From: Actinomycetota bacterium
GTDB taxonomy: Bacteria; Actinomycetota; Actinomycetes; Propionibacteriales; Propionibacteriaceae
Length of the DNA stretch: 10,347 bases
Assembly: GCA_016213595.1 (NCBI GenBank)
Contig: JACRAA010000392.1
Coordinates: 1-10,347 of the forward strand
Direction: 5' to 3'
This document shows positions 1-7,625 of the stretch, in pieces. The notes under the pieces are model-generated. The model had not been told where the DNA came from. It ran no database searches and worked only from the letters and a program-made list of their open reading frames with translations. Position 1 is the first letter of the stretch; each line of letters begins with the position of its first letter. The translations under genes were made by a program, and so were the position numbers.

Positions 1-53
1 AGCCGTACCCATGTCCGGGGTCGGCTCTGCGCGGGGGCAGCTCGTGACGGGGG

Positions 54-1922
54 TCAGCTCTGGAGGGGGGTCCGCGCGCGTTCGTACGCCTTCGCGTAGG
101 AGATGCCGAGGGCCAGCAGCAGCAGGCCGACGAGCAGGAAGGCGATGCCGCGCGCCAGCCCCGGCAGCAGGGCCAGGTCGACGAGGAAGAGCTTGCCGGT
201 GGCCGCGGCCGCCAGGCCGAGTCCGAGCTTGATCCAGCCTCCCGCGTGGTCGCTGCTGCGCAGTGGTCGCCGCAGCACGACCAGGCTGGCGAGCGCCCAC
301 CCCACGGTGACGACCACAGACGACGTCTGGTGGATGGCGATGGGTGCGCCTGACGTACGGGCGAGGAGGTAGCCGAGCGAGGTCACCACGGCGGCGCCGC
401 CGAGCATGCCGACCGCGATCAGCGCGTACCGGAGCCAGGCTGGGCTGGGGTGGGCCAGGACGCGGCGCGTGGCCCAGTGGCCGACGGCCGCGAGCAGCAC
501 GACGAGGATGCTCCCGACGAGCACGTCACGGAAGCGGATGCCGAACGCGGCCGGGACACCGGCGGGGAGCCATCCCGCGAGGCCGACCAGCGAGCCGACC
601 AGCGCCACGGTCCCGACAGCCCGGCTGCGCAGTGAGCCGGCAGCCGCCGCGTAGGCCACCGCGAGCCCGGGGACGAGCACGTCGACGAGGCTCAGGTGCG
701 TGGCGAGCCCGACGGTGGTCAGCGCGAACACCCCGGCGAGGGCCGCCCCGGTGGCTCGGAGCCAGTCCCTGCCACCGCGGAAGAGGGCGACGACCACGTA
801 CAGCCCCGCCGCGCCGAGGGCGACCCAGGCTCCCTCAAGGCGGGGGAGCCGGCCCACTGCCAGCAGGAGCACCGGGAGCGCAGGTGCGACAAGGACGGAT
901 GCGAGGGCCCACTGCTCGGGGGTCGCGGTGCGCCTGCCCAGCAGGGCTGACATCGCCCCCATGACGGCGTGCACCCCGGCCAACGCCACGAGGAGCCAGG
1001 CGTCGTTCGCCGACAGCCCGTACCTCCCCGCGAGCCCGACGAGCAGGAAGGTCGTCGGAAGCGTACGGGCGACGTGGAACGCGGACCACCGCATCCGGAG
1101 GTGGGCGACCGACGCGACCGCCGACAGCACCACCATGAAGGCTGCGCCCAGATGGACGTCGCCGCTCACCCAGGGGCCGATGACGAGCGCGGAGGCGACC
1201 GCCAGGCAGGCGAGCCACTCGCTGCGCCACAACGCCGCGACGAGGCTGACCGCGACGCCGAGCAGGCCGGCGAGGACGAGCCCGACGACGCCGGGGACCA
1301 GGTCGTACAGCGTGGTCCCCGCGACGAGGGACAGGAACCCGGCGGCCATGCCCGTCGCGAGCAGGGCCGGCCCTCCGGCGTTCTGGGGGTCGCGGCGGTG
1401 GAGCAGGAACGCGCCGGCGGCCAGGACGACGCCCAGCATGGCCGCGCTGATCGTCCGTGGCGCAGGGCCGAAGTAGCCGTACTGCGCCGCGAGCACGAGG
1501 ATGAACGCGACCCCGACCAGCGTCACCAGTGCGCCGATGCCCGCAAGCACCCGCGCGACGACCTGGGTCGTGGACAGGCTGGGGCTCCTCGGCACGTCGA
1601 GGGGTGACGCGGCGTGGGGCCCGGCGGGCGCTTCGGCCGCCTCCGGCTGTGGGACAGGCTGCGGCTGTACGAGAGGGTGCTGCGCCGCCGCGACGGGCGG
1701 CAGGAAGGCCGGGTGCGGCGCCGACACGACGGGCGGCGGGAACGCCGATGGCTGCGCGACGAAGGGTCCTGCGGGAGGGGCTCCCACGGTCGGTGCCGGG
1801 CGAGGCCCGAACCGTACGGCCCACTCGTGCAGCTCATGGTTCTGCCGCGCGGTCTCGGCGAGCAGCCTGTCATGCCTCGCGAGCAGCTGGCGAAGCTGCT
1901 CGTCGGGGGGCATCTGGGTCAT
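54..1922 (-). CDS. DUF2339 family multi-spanning membrane protein
   Basis: This encodes a 622-residue integral membrane protein whose biochemical role is unknown. Residues 1-35 are charged and helix-prone, possibly a short coiled coil. Residues about 36-110 form a Pro/Ala-rich, probably disordered linker. From about residue 117 to the end there is an almost continuous series of hydrophobic segments, a dozen or more. This layout (N-terminal coil, linker, long membrane array) and the stretch beginning RVLAGIGALVTLVGVAF are typical of DUF2339 proteins. The start is supported by AAGGAG on the minus strand (1930-1935), 7 nt before the ATG. The gene is divergent from pgi with 77 bp between them, so it probably has its own promoter. 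Family assignment is by recognition; function is not inferred. Confidence 0.85.
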   Translation of the reverse strand: MTQMPPDEQLRQLLARHDRLLAETARQNHELHEWAVRFGPRPAPTVGAPPAGPFVAQPSAFPPPVVSAPHPAFLPPVAAAQHPLVQPQPVPQPEAAEAPAGPHAASPLDVPRSPSLSTTQVVARVLAGIGALVTLVGVAFILVLAAQYGYFGPAPRTISAAMLGVVLAAGAFLLHRRDPQNAGGPALLATGMAAGFLSLVAGTTLYDLVPGVVGLVLAGLLGVAVSLVAALWRSEWLACLAVASALVIGPWVSGDVHLGAAFMVVLSAVASVAHLRMRWSAFHVARTLPTTFLLVGLAGRYGLSANDAWLLVALAGVHAVMGAMSALLGRRTATPEQWALASVLVAPALPVLLLAVGRLPRLEGAWVALGAAGLYVVVALFRGGRDWLRATGAALAGVFALTTVGLATHLSLVDVLVPGLAVAYAAAAGSLRSRAVGTVALVGSLVGLAGWLPAGVPAAFGIRFRDVLVGSILVVLLAAVGHWATRRVLAHPSPAWLRYALIAVGMLGGAAVVTSLGYLLARTSGAPIAIHQTSSVVVTVGWALASLVVLRRPLRSSDHAGGWIKLGLGLAAAATGKLFLVDLALLPGLARGIAFLLVGLLLLALGISYAKAYERARTPLQS

Positions 1923-1987
1923 GGGGCTGCTCCTTCAGTTGTGTCCTCACGGCTGCCGTAGCAGGGGCGCCGACGGGGCCACGCCCA

Positions 1988-1993
1988 TATGCT
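1988..1993 (+). promoter_or_regulatory. -10 box of a probable leaderless pgi promoter
   Basis: The hexamer TATGCT fits the actinobacterial -10 consensus TANNNT and ends 6 nt before the pgi ATG. No Shine-Dalgarno sequence precedes that ATG. This spacing would put the transcription start at or next to the A of the start codon, giving a leaderless mRNA. No convincing -35 element is visible. The same layout occurs before two other genes in the window (3740 and 7632). Confidence 0.6.
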
Positions 1994-1999
1994 CGGGAC

Positions 2000-3667
2000 A
2001 TGACCATCGTTGACCCCACCACGACCCCTGCCTGGTCCGAGCTCACCCGTCTGGCTGACGGGTTCACAGGGGATCTGCGGGCGTGGCTGTCCGACGCCGA
2101 ACGTGTCCGGCAGCTCAGTTTCCGAGCCGGTGAGCTGCATGTCGACCTTTCGAAGAACCTTGTCACCACGGAGGTCCTGGACGCTCTGCTGGACCTGGCG
2201 GAGCAGGTCGGGCTCGAGGCCCGTCGGGACGCGATGCTCCGTGGGGAGCGGATCAACGTCACGGAGAACCGGTCCGTGCTGCACACTGCGCTGCGGCGGC
2301 CGCGGGGCGACAGCCTGACCGTCGAGGGCACCGACGTCGTCGTCGAGGTCCACGAGGTGCTCGAGAAGATGTACGCGTTCGCGGACAAGGTGCGTACCGG
2401 CGAGTGGGTCGGCGTCACGGGCAGGCCCATCCGTACGGTCGTGAACATCGGCATCGGAGGCTCGGACCTCGGCCCGGTCATGGTGTACGAGGCGCTCAAG
2501 CCCTACGTGCAGGCGGGGCTCAGCTGCCGCTTCGTGTCGAACATCGACCCGAGCGACATGTACTCGAAGACTGCGGACCTCGACCCGGAGACGACGCTGT
2601 TCATCGTCGCGTCGAAGACGTTCACCACGCTCGAGACGCTCACGAACGCGCGGCTGGCCCGCGACTGGCTGTGGGCGTCCCTGGAGAAGGCGGACGCGAT
2701 CGACGGCAGCGAGTCGTCCCGTACGGATGCGGTGGCCAAGCACTTCGTCGCCGTGTCGACCGCGCTCGACAAGGTCGCCGCGTTCGGCATCGACCCGGAG
2801 AACGCGTTCGGGTTCTGGGACTGGGTGGGTGGCCGCTACTCGGTCGACTCCGCAGTCGGCACGGCTGTCGCGGTCGCGATCGGCCCGGAGCGGTTCCGGG
2901 AGTTCCTCGACGGCTTCCACCAGATCGACCTCCACTTCGCGGAGACCCCGCTCTTCCGCAACGTGCCCGCACTGATGGGCCTGCTGAACGTCTGGTACGG
3001 GAACTTCCTCGGGGCGCGGACGCATGCAGTCCTGCCGTACGCGCAGTACCTGCACCGCTTCGCCGCGTACCTGCAGCAGCTGACGATGGAGTCCAACGGC
3101 AAGGGGGTACGGGCCGACGGCACGCCGGTCACCACCTCCACCGGCGAGGTCTTCTGGGGCGAGCCGGGCACGAACGGGCAGCACGCCTTCTACCAGCTGA
3201 TCCACCAGGGCACCCAGCTCATCCCCGCCGACTTCATCGCGGTCGCCGCCCCGCCGCACCCGCTCAAGGACGGCGACCAGGACGTCCACGAGCTGTTCCT
3301 GGCGAACTTCTTCGCGCAGACCAAGGCGCTGGCGTACGGGAAGACGGCCGACGAGGTGCGGGAGGAGGGGACAGCCGAGGCGATCGTCACTGCACGGGTG
3401 TTCCCGGGCAACCGGCCGACGACGTCGATCATGGCGCCCGCGCTCACCCCGAGCGTCGTCGGCCAGCTCATCGCGCTGTACGAGCACATCACGTTCACGG
3501 AGGGGACGATCTGGGGGATCGACTCGTTCGACCAGTGGGGCGTCGAGCTGGGCAAGCAGCTGGCCCTGCAGATCGCCCCGGCGATCTCGGAGGACGACGT
3601 AGCGCTGGCGGCACAGGACGAGTCCACGAAGGCACTCATCGCGTACTACCGCGCCAACCGCGACTGA
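2000..3667 (+). CDS. pgi: glucose-6-phosphate isomerase
   Basis: This is a cytosolic enzyme that interconverts glucose 6-phosphate and fructose 6-phosphate in glycolysis and gluconeogenesis. The 555-residue product has normal length for the large bacterial/eukaryotic GPI form. Both family signatures are present: DWVGGRYSVDSAVG (274-287) and the C-terminal SFDQWGVELGK (509-519). Phosphosugar-binding segments are seen at GIGGSDLGP (151-159) and SKTFTTLET (205-213). The expected catalytic residues are Glu364 in ESNGKGV, His395 in GQHAFYQ and Lys519 in VELGK. The frame stays open upstream to 1529, but GPI similarity begins at this ATG and a TANNNT box sits 6 nt before it, so the short start is chosen. 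There are 72 bp to the next gene, which has its own candidate promoter. Confidence 0.98.
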   Translation: MTIVDPTTTPAWSELTRLADGFTGDLRAWLSDAERVRQLSFRAGELHVDLSKNLVTTEVLDALLDLAEQVGLEARRDAMLRGERINVTENRSVLHTALRRPRGDSLTVEGTDVVVEVHEVLEKMYAFADKVRTGEWVGVTGRPIRTVVNIGIGGSDLGPVMVYEALKPYVQAGLSCRFVSNIDPSDMYSKTADLDPETTLFIVASKTFTTLETLTNARLARDWLWASLEKADAIDGSESSRTDAVAKHFVAVSTALDKVAAFGIDPENAFGFWDWVGGRYSVDSAVGTAVAVAIGPERFREFLDGFHQIDLHFAETPLFRNVPALMGLLNVWYGNFLGARTHAVLPYAQYLHRFAAYLQQLTMESNGKGVRADGTPVTTSTGEVFWGEPGTNGQHAFYQLIHQGTQLIPADFIAVAAPPHPLKDGDQDVHELFLANFFAQTKALAYGKTADEVREEGTAEAIVTARVFPGNRPTTSIMAPALTPSVVGQLIALYEHITFTEGTIWGIDSFDQWGVELGKQLALQIAPAISEDDVALAAQDESTKALIAYYRANRD

Positions 3668-3727
3668 CGCGGCAGCGCTCCGCCAGGGTCGCGACGGCAG
3701 GTACGAAATGCCCGCGCGGCCACCCCG

Positions 3728-3733
3728 TACCCT
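3728..3733 (+). promoter_or_regulatory. -10 box of a probable leaderless promoter for the DUF218 gene
   Basis: TACCCT fits TANNNT and ends exactly 6 nt before the GTG at 3740. There is no Shine-Dalgarno motif in front of the GTG. The spacing matches that before pgi and before the metal-sensor gene, which argues for a leaderless transcript starting at the GTG. Confidence 0.55.
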
Positions 3734-3739
3734 GGCAGC

Positions 3740-4420
3740 GTGACCGAAGCCGCCTCCAGCCCGTCCCGCCGCGGCAGCCTGCTCGGCCGGGTGGCCCTGG
3801 CGGCGTGCGTCGTCGGGCTGCTCGCCTTCAGCCCGACCCTCTACGCGTGGGGGGCGACCGTCGGTCGTACGTACACGACAGCCACGGTGCCGCCGCGTGA
3901 CGTCGCAGTCGTGTTCGGCGCCCAGGTGCTGGCCAACACTGCCCCGTCCGCGTACCTCAAGGCCCGCCTCGACATCGCGTACGAGCTGTGGCGGACGGGA
4001 AAGGTCAAGGCCGTCCTCGTGTCCGGCGACAACCGCGAGGTGCACTACAACGAGCCAGACGTGATGCGGACCTACCTGTTGGGGCGGGGCATGCCGGAGG
4101 CCCAGGTGGTGGCCGACTACGCCGGCTTCGACACGTACGACACGTGCGTGCGGGCGATGAGGATCTTCGGCGTGACGAGCGCGACGCTGGTCACGCAGAG
4201 CTACCACATGCCGCGCGCCCTCGCGACGTGCCGTACGGTCGGCCTCGACGCGGTGGGCGTCGGCGACGACTCCGTACAGCCCGGCAATCCCACCCTGTGG
4301 CGGAACTTGGCGCTGCGGGAGGTCCCGGCGGGCATCAAGATGGCCTATGACCTCCTGTCCCGGCGGGAGCCCGTCCTCGGCAACCGTGAGCCGGGAATCG
4401 ACATCGCGCTGGCCCGCTGA
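3740..4420 (+). CDS. SanA/YdcF-like DUF218 membrane-anchored protein
   Basis: This is a 226-residue protein with a short basic N-terminus, one membrane segment (about residues 17-37) and a DUF218 domain (about 53-200) predicted to lie outside the cytoplasm. Recognisable DUF218/SanA features are DVAVVFGAQV (54-63), AVLVSGDNRE (91-100), the Asn/Glu of HYNEP (102-106), and VTQSYHMPRAL (151-161). The E. coli relative SanA is linked to envelope barrier function and vancomycin exclusion at high temperature. The reaction of the family is not settled, so a cell-envelope role here is only an inference. The start is a GTG, chosen because the membrane anchor follows at once and a TANNNT box sits 6 nt upstream. 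A hairpin lies just past the stop codon. Confidence 0.85.
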   Translation: MTEAASSPSRRGSLLGRVALAACVVGLLAFSPTLYAWGATVGRTYTTATVPPRDVAVVFGAQVLANTAPSAYLKARLDIAYELWRTGKVKAVLVSGDNREVHYNEPDVMRTYLLGRGMPEAQVVADYAGFDTYDTCVRAMRIFGVTSATLVTQSYHMPRALATCRTVGLDAVGVGDDSVQPGNPTLWRNLALREVPAGIKMAYDLLSRREPVLGNREPGIDIALAR

Positions 4421-4423
4421 CGT

Positions 4424-4443
4424 CCGCCGCTCGCGCGTGGCGG
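4424..4443 (+). terminator. possible terminator hairpin without a U-tract
   Basis: Four bases after the DUF218 stop codon there is a 7-bp stem (CCGCCGC with GTGGCGG, one G-U pair) around a 6-nt loop. No run of T follows, so it is not a classical intrinsic terminator, although such tailless hairpins are often proposed in high-GC actinobacteria. It could equally be chance pairing in GC-rich DNA. Confidence 0.35.
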
Positions 4444-4480
4444 TCGTCGCCGGGTGGGCGGATCGGGAATCATGGGCCCT

Positions 4481-4487
4481 GAGGAGG
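4481..4487 (+). promoter_or_regulatory. Shine-Dalgarno site fixing the M50 protease start
   Basis: GAGGAGG lies 5 nt before the ATG at 4493. The reading frame is open upstream to a GTG at 4454, but this strong ribosome site falls inside that extension, so 4493 is the better start. This gene therefore differs from the leaderless-looking genes around it. Confidence 0.75.
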
Positions 4488-4492
4488 CCGCC

Positions 4493-5665
4493 ATGATCAT
4501 GCTCACGTCACCGGCGGGCACGCCGTTCCGTGTGGCGCGCCTGGGCAAGGTGCAGATCTCCGTCGGACAGTCGTGGCCGTACCTGCTCATCGTCCTGCTC
4601 CTCGTTCTGCTCTCGGACCGTGAGCTCACGGCAGCCACGCTCACGCAGGACGCGAGGACTGCGCTGCTGTGGTGGGTCTGTCTCATGGCAGCGGTGGTGA
4701 TCCACGAGCTGGGCCACCTGCTGATGTCCCTCGCGCTGCGCGTTCCCGCCCACCCGGTCGTGCTCGACGTCTGGGCGGGGCACGTGCACTCGCCGGTCCC
4801 GTATGGTCCCGGTCGGACCATGCTCGTCGCCGTCGCAGGACCGCTCGCGAACCTGCTCACCGCGCTCCTGTCGTACAACATCCGTGAGGTCGCGGCGTGG
4901 TCGTCGGCGGTCGTCCCGTTCATGGTGCTCAACCTCGGCATGTTCATGTACCACGTGCTGCCCGGCCTGCCCCAGGACGGGGGCGTCGTCGTGAACGCGG
5001 TCGTGAAGTGGGTGACGCAGTCGGAGACCTCGGGCATGGAGGTCGGCGCCTGGGCGGGCCGGTTCGTCATCCTCGGCGCGGCGGTGGTGTTCCTGGGTGG
5101 TCCGCTGGTCATGACCCGGCATCTGCCGAGGCTGATCGACATGGTGTGGGTGGCCGTCCTGGCGTGGCTGCTGTGGCGGACGACGACAGCCCTGCTCAAG
5201 GTCGTACGGCGGCGCCACCTCACCGACCAGATCCTCACCCGCAGCATCCTGCGGCCCACCGAGACCGTGCCGCGGCACACGCGTCTCGACATCACGGACG
5301 CCACGTACGCACGCGGCTGTGCGGTGATCGTGCTCGACGACCAGCAGGAGCCGATCGGCGTCCTCGTCATCGGCTCCGGCGGCCCGCTCCGACGGGACGT
5401 ACTGACGGCCGGCGACGCGATGCTGCCGGCGCCCGGGCCCGGCTGGGTGACCGACGCGGTGCTCGACGACGACATCAGCGACGCAGCGGACACCCTCGTC
5501 GCGAGCGGCTATCCGGTGATGGCGGTACGTACGGATGGGGGGCGGTACGGGCTCGTCTGGCGCAAGGACCTCGACAGGGAGATCGGCCGCCGCAACAGCG
5601 TCTTCGGTCCCCAGCGGGCCAGTCTCGGCCTCCGGCATGCGGACGGCACCGGCTCGCAGCCCTGA
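4493..5665 (+). CDS. site-2-protease-like M50 family membrane metalloprotease
   Basis: This 390-residue protein belongs to the M50 group of intramembrane zinc proteases. The zinc motif HELGH is at 71-75 (His71, Glu72, His75) inside a membrane segment. The second family motif appears as LPGLPQDGG (156-164), whose Asp162 would be the third zinc ligand. AVAGPLANLL (113-122) is the usual conserved segment between them. About six membrane segments lie within residues 25-235. Residues about 240-390 are soluble and look like a divergent CBS-type regulatory domain, as in other actinobacterial S2P-like proteins, though the CBS call is tentative. The substrate is unknown; family members cut membrane-bound regulators or signal peptides. 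It follows the DUF218 gene by 72 bp and is followed by tRNA-Gly. Confidence 0.88.
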   Translation: MIMLTSPAGTPFRVARLGKVQISVGQSWPYLLIVLLLVLLSDRELTAATLTQDARTALLWWVCLMAAVVIHELGHLLMSLALRVPAHPVVLDVWAGHVHSPVPYGPGRTMLVAVAGPLANLLTALLSYNIREVAAWSSAVVPFMVLNLGMFMYHVLPGLPQDGGVVVNAVVKWVTQSETSGMEVGAWAGRFVILGAAVVFLGGPLVMTRHLPRLIDMVWVAVLAWLLWRTTTALLKVVRRRHLTDQILTRSILRPTETVPRHTRLDITDATYARGCAVIVLDDQQEPIGVLVIGSGGPLRRDVLTAGDAMLPAPGPGWVTDAVLDDDISDAADTLVASGYPVMAVRTDGGRYGLVWRKDLDREIGRRNSVFGPQRASLGLRHADGTGSQP

Positions 5666-5676
5666 TCCCCGGCCGC

Positions 5677-5682
5677 TATGCT
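5677..5682 (+). promoter_or_regulatory. -10 box of the tRNA-Gly promoter
   Basis: TATGCT, identical to the pgi -10 hexamer, lies 23 nt before the first base of the tRNA. It would give a short 5' leader of about 16-18 nt for RNase P to remove. A clear -35 box is not visible. Confidence 0.5.
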
Positions 5683-5705
5683 GGTCCCCGCTCGGCCCCG
5701 GCCGT

Positions 5706-5776
5706 GCGGGCGTAGTTCAATGGCAGAACATCAGCTTCCCAAGCTGACAGTGCGGGTTCGATTCCCGTCGCCCGCT
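5706..5776 (+). tRNA. tRNA-Gly (anticodon CCC)
   Basis: A full cloverleaf of 71 nt can be folded by eye. The acceptor stem is 5706-5712 with 5769-5775, all seven pairs Watson-Crick. The anticodon stem is 5731-5735 with 5743-5747, around the loop TTCCCAA. The T stem is 5752-5756 with 5764-5768, around TTCGATT. The anticodon CCC (5738-5740) reads GGG. The discriminator base is T and the CCA end is not encoded. It is the only RNA gene seen and stands at the border between housekeeping-type genes and the metal block. Confidence 0.97.
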
Positions 5777-5880
5777 CTCTTGCGACACAGCCCTCTGTCA
5801 CAGCCCTCCTGAAGGCCCCGCGTTGGCTTGTGACCGCGACCACCAGTTCCTTCCCACCTGCGGCCGCCCGCCGACTCTCC
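5777..5880. other. intergenic stretch with a short tandem direct repeat
   Basis: This 104-bp gap separates the tRNA from the end of the convergent small membrane-protein gene. CACAGCCCTC occurs twice, at 5786-5795 and 5799-5808, with a 13-bp period. I see no gene, no strong terminator and no copy of the tRNA 3' end that would mark an integrated element. Confidence 0.5.
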
Positions 5881-6228
5881 TCAGATGGTGATCACGTTGA
5901 TCAGGAGGGCCAGGATCGTCGTCAACGCCTTGGCCTGCCGGTAGCGGGCGGGGTCGGCTGGTGGCACGAGATCGGCGTAGACACTGAGGACGATGTAGGT
6001 GAGGGCCGGCGCCGCCCAGTCGTTGGCGGAGAAGGGGGACAGGCCGTCGTCGTTGAGCTGCGGCATGTTGGCTGAGATCCGCCACATGAACACCGCGATG
6101 GCTGTCAGCACCCCTACGGCCAGCAAGTGCCGCCATTGGCTGCGGGGCAGCCGCCACGCGGCAGCGGCCACGGCAGTGACGCCGGCGATGAGGGCTGTCA
6201 GTGCGATGTGCGTTGCGCTGAAGATCAT
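5881..6228 (-). CDS. small multi-spanning membrane protein, unknown function
   Basis: I do not recognise the family of this 115-residue protein. It has three clear hydrophobic segments (about 5-25, 34-50 and 71-88) and a fourth at the extreme C-terminus (about 101-115). A polar stretch after the second segment (52-70) carries MPQLNDDGLSPFSANDW. No Cys or His cluster suggests metal binding; a single His follows Met-Ile-Phe-Ser-Ala-Thr and another precedes the second segment. It starts 16 nt after the MFS gene stop, with GGAG 8 nt before the ATG (minus strand, 6237-6240), so the two genes are very probably one transcript. A role as accessory partner of the MFS transporter is possible but rests only on position. 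Confidence 0.75.
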   Translation of the reverse strand: MIFSATHIALTALIAGVTAVAAAAWRLPRSQWRHLLAVGVLTAIAVFMWRISANMPQLNDDGLSPFSANDWAAPALTYIVLSVYADLVPPADPARYRQAKALTTILALLINVITI

Positions 6229-6244
6229 CGGTCTGTCTCCGCCA

Positions 6245-7591
6245 TCACGAGGTCTCCTGGGAATCCGGCATGGCTATGGTCGGGTCGGTGTGGGAAGCCG
6301 TCGACTGGACCGCGGCGGGTGGGACCAGCGGAAGATGACGGGCCCAGCGCCACAACGCAATGTCGTAGCCGGCTTTGACGACCCCGGCGATCAGCAGCGG
6401 CGCGCCCAGGGCGACCTGCTGGACCGCCCCCGCGACGAGAGGCCCGAGAGGCCGGACGGTGTATCGCGCGGCGTTCGTCACAGCGGCGGCGGCGGTTCGC
6501 TCGCCCGGGGTCACCACGCTCATCACGAGCGCCTGCCGGGTCGGGACGTCCATCTGGGACAGAGTCGTGCGGGCGAGCAGGAGCACGGCGGCGACTGGGA
6601 ACGACGGGGCGAACGCGATCGAGGCGTGAAGGATGTTGATCGGCAGATGGGTGCCGACCATGGTGGCAACGAGCCCGAACCGGCGAGCCAGCCGCGGTGC
6701 CAGGACCACGGACACGGCCTGGACCAGAGAGACGCTGAAGAACAACCACCCCAGCGAGGCGACCGTCACGCCATACCGCTGAGCGAAGTAGTACGACAGA
6801 AACCCGGTGGTCACCAGCCCGCCGCCTCCCGCGTCCACCGCGAAGAGGGCGGCCAGTCGCCGCACCACGGACCGCGACTCGCCCAGCCTGCCGGTCGGGG
6901 CCCGGTCGCTGACATGGTCTGGGTGGTCGGGATCGCGGCCAGGCACGGGCTGTGCTTCGACCGCCGGTGACAGCTGCCACGCCAACAGCGCACCGGTCAC
7001 ACCGACGGGGACGAGCGCGAGGAACAACCAGGCATGCACGGCTCCACCGCTGCCACCGTGGCCCAGGCCGGGTGCCGCTGCCGCGAGGGCGCCCAACGCC
7101 CCCGTGCCCGCACCGACGGCGTTGTAGCGCCCGTAGGTCCTCGCGGTCCCGGCATCCGCTCCCGCGAGCATGACCTGCTCCAGGGTGGTGGCCGGGCCAT
7201 TGTCGACGACATCGGTGGACAGGGTGCCCGTCAGGGCCACGACCAGCAGCAGCCAGAACGGGGCACCGGCAGCGACAAGGGCACCGGCCACCGCGACGCC
7301 GAGGAAGAACACGGCGTACGAGCGGCGCCGCCCGACCCGGTCGGCGAGTCGGCCGACGACCAGGCTCGCCAGCGCAGTGCCGGCAATCATCGCGGTCAGC
7401 ACGATCCCCGCGGCGAGGGGGCTGTAGCCGCGTGCGGCGAGAAGAGCACCCAGGATGACGGCGGTGAACCCGTACCCGGCCGCGCGCACCCCCTGACCAG
7501 CGATGAGAAGGGTCGCGTCCCGGCTGGCTCCGGGGGGAACTGGCGGTCTGGGTCGAGTTGGCCGATGAGCTTCGCGGTCGCCGGTGGCCAT
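6245..7591 (-). CDS. MFS transporter, probable exporter
   Basis: This is a 448-residue major facilitator protein with about 12 membrane helices. The loop motif GRLADRVGRRRSY (80-92) between helices 2 and 3 is the classic MFS motif A. A charged, proline-rich N-terminus (1-24) precedes helix 1, and a His/Pro-containing loop at the middle divides the two halves. The substrate cannot be read from the sequence. The frame is open upstream to 7825, but that part would cover the divergent sensor gene and looks non-native, so the ATG at 7591 is chosen. It leaves 40 bp to the sensor gene. The divergent position beside an ArsR-type repressor suggests control by the same operator. The pair with the downstream small membrane gene is an operon. 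Confidence 0.88.
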   Translation of the reverse strand: MATGDREAHRPTRPRPPVPPGASRDATLLIAGQGVRAAGYGFTAVILGALLAARGYSPLAAGIVLTAMIAGTALASLVVGRLADRVGRRRSYAVFFLGVAVAGALVAAGAPFWLLLVVALTGTLSTDVVDNGPATTLEQVMLAGADAGTARTYGRYNAVGAGTGALGALAAAAPGLGHGGSGGAVHAWLFLALVPVGVTGALLAWQLSPAVEAQPVPGRDPDHPDHVSDRAPTGRLGESRSVVRRLAALFAVDAGGGGLVTTGFLSYYFAQRYGVTVASLGWLFFSVSLVQAVSVVLAPRLARRFGLVATMVGTHLPINILHASIAFAPSFPVAAVLLLARTTLSQMDVPTRQALVMSVVTPGERTAAAAVTNAARYTVRPLGPLVAGAVQQVALGAPLLIAGVVKAGYDIALWRWARHLPLVPPAAVQSTASHTDPTIAMPDSQETS

Positions 7592-7619
7592 GGCGCACAC
7601 TGTGCCACGCCCGTCCCGG

Positions 7620-7625
7620 TACTGT
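7620..7625 (+). promoter_or_regulatory. -10 box of a probable leaderless promoter for the metal sensor
   Basis: TACTGT fits TANNNT and ends 6 nt before the ATG at 7632, the same geometry as at pgi and the DUF218 gene. No ribosome site precedes this ATG. The box overlaps the left arm of the inverted repeat 7621-7646, so a repressor bound there would block RNA polymerase directly. Confidence 0.55.

Noticed and set aside
1529..1999. Upstream in-frame extension of pgi by 157 codons
   Set aside because: It runs opposite the DUF2339 gene, is Arg/Ala/Gly-rich, and the GPI family normally begins near the ATG at 2000, where a -10 box is correctly placed.
3659..3694. Nested hairpin after the pgi stop (CGCGAC with GTCGCG, inner GCGG with CCGC)
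   Set aside because: Six and four pairs separated by long loops, with no T-run; such pairings arise easily at this GC content, so it is not called a terminator.
2404..3900. 498-codon plus-strand frame within pgi and its downstream gene
   Set aside because: Out-of-frame shadow of pgi with an Arg/Gly/Pro-rich low-complexity translation and no recognisable fold.
1919..4207. 762-codon open frame on the minus strand opposite pgi and the DUF218 gene
   Set aside because: It lies entirely opposite two clearly real genes, and its translation is rich in Arg, Val and Asp without any domain, as expected for the antisense frame of GC-rich coding DNA.
5786..5808. Two copies of CACAGCCCTC behind the tRNA, considered as an attachment site or iterons
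   Set aside because: Only two 10-bp copies, no match to the tRNA 3' end, and no integrase or replication gene nearby.
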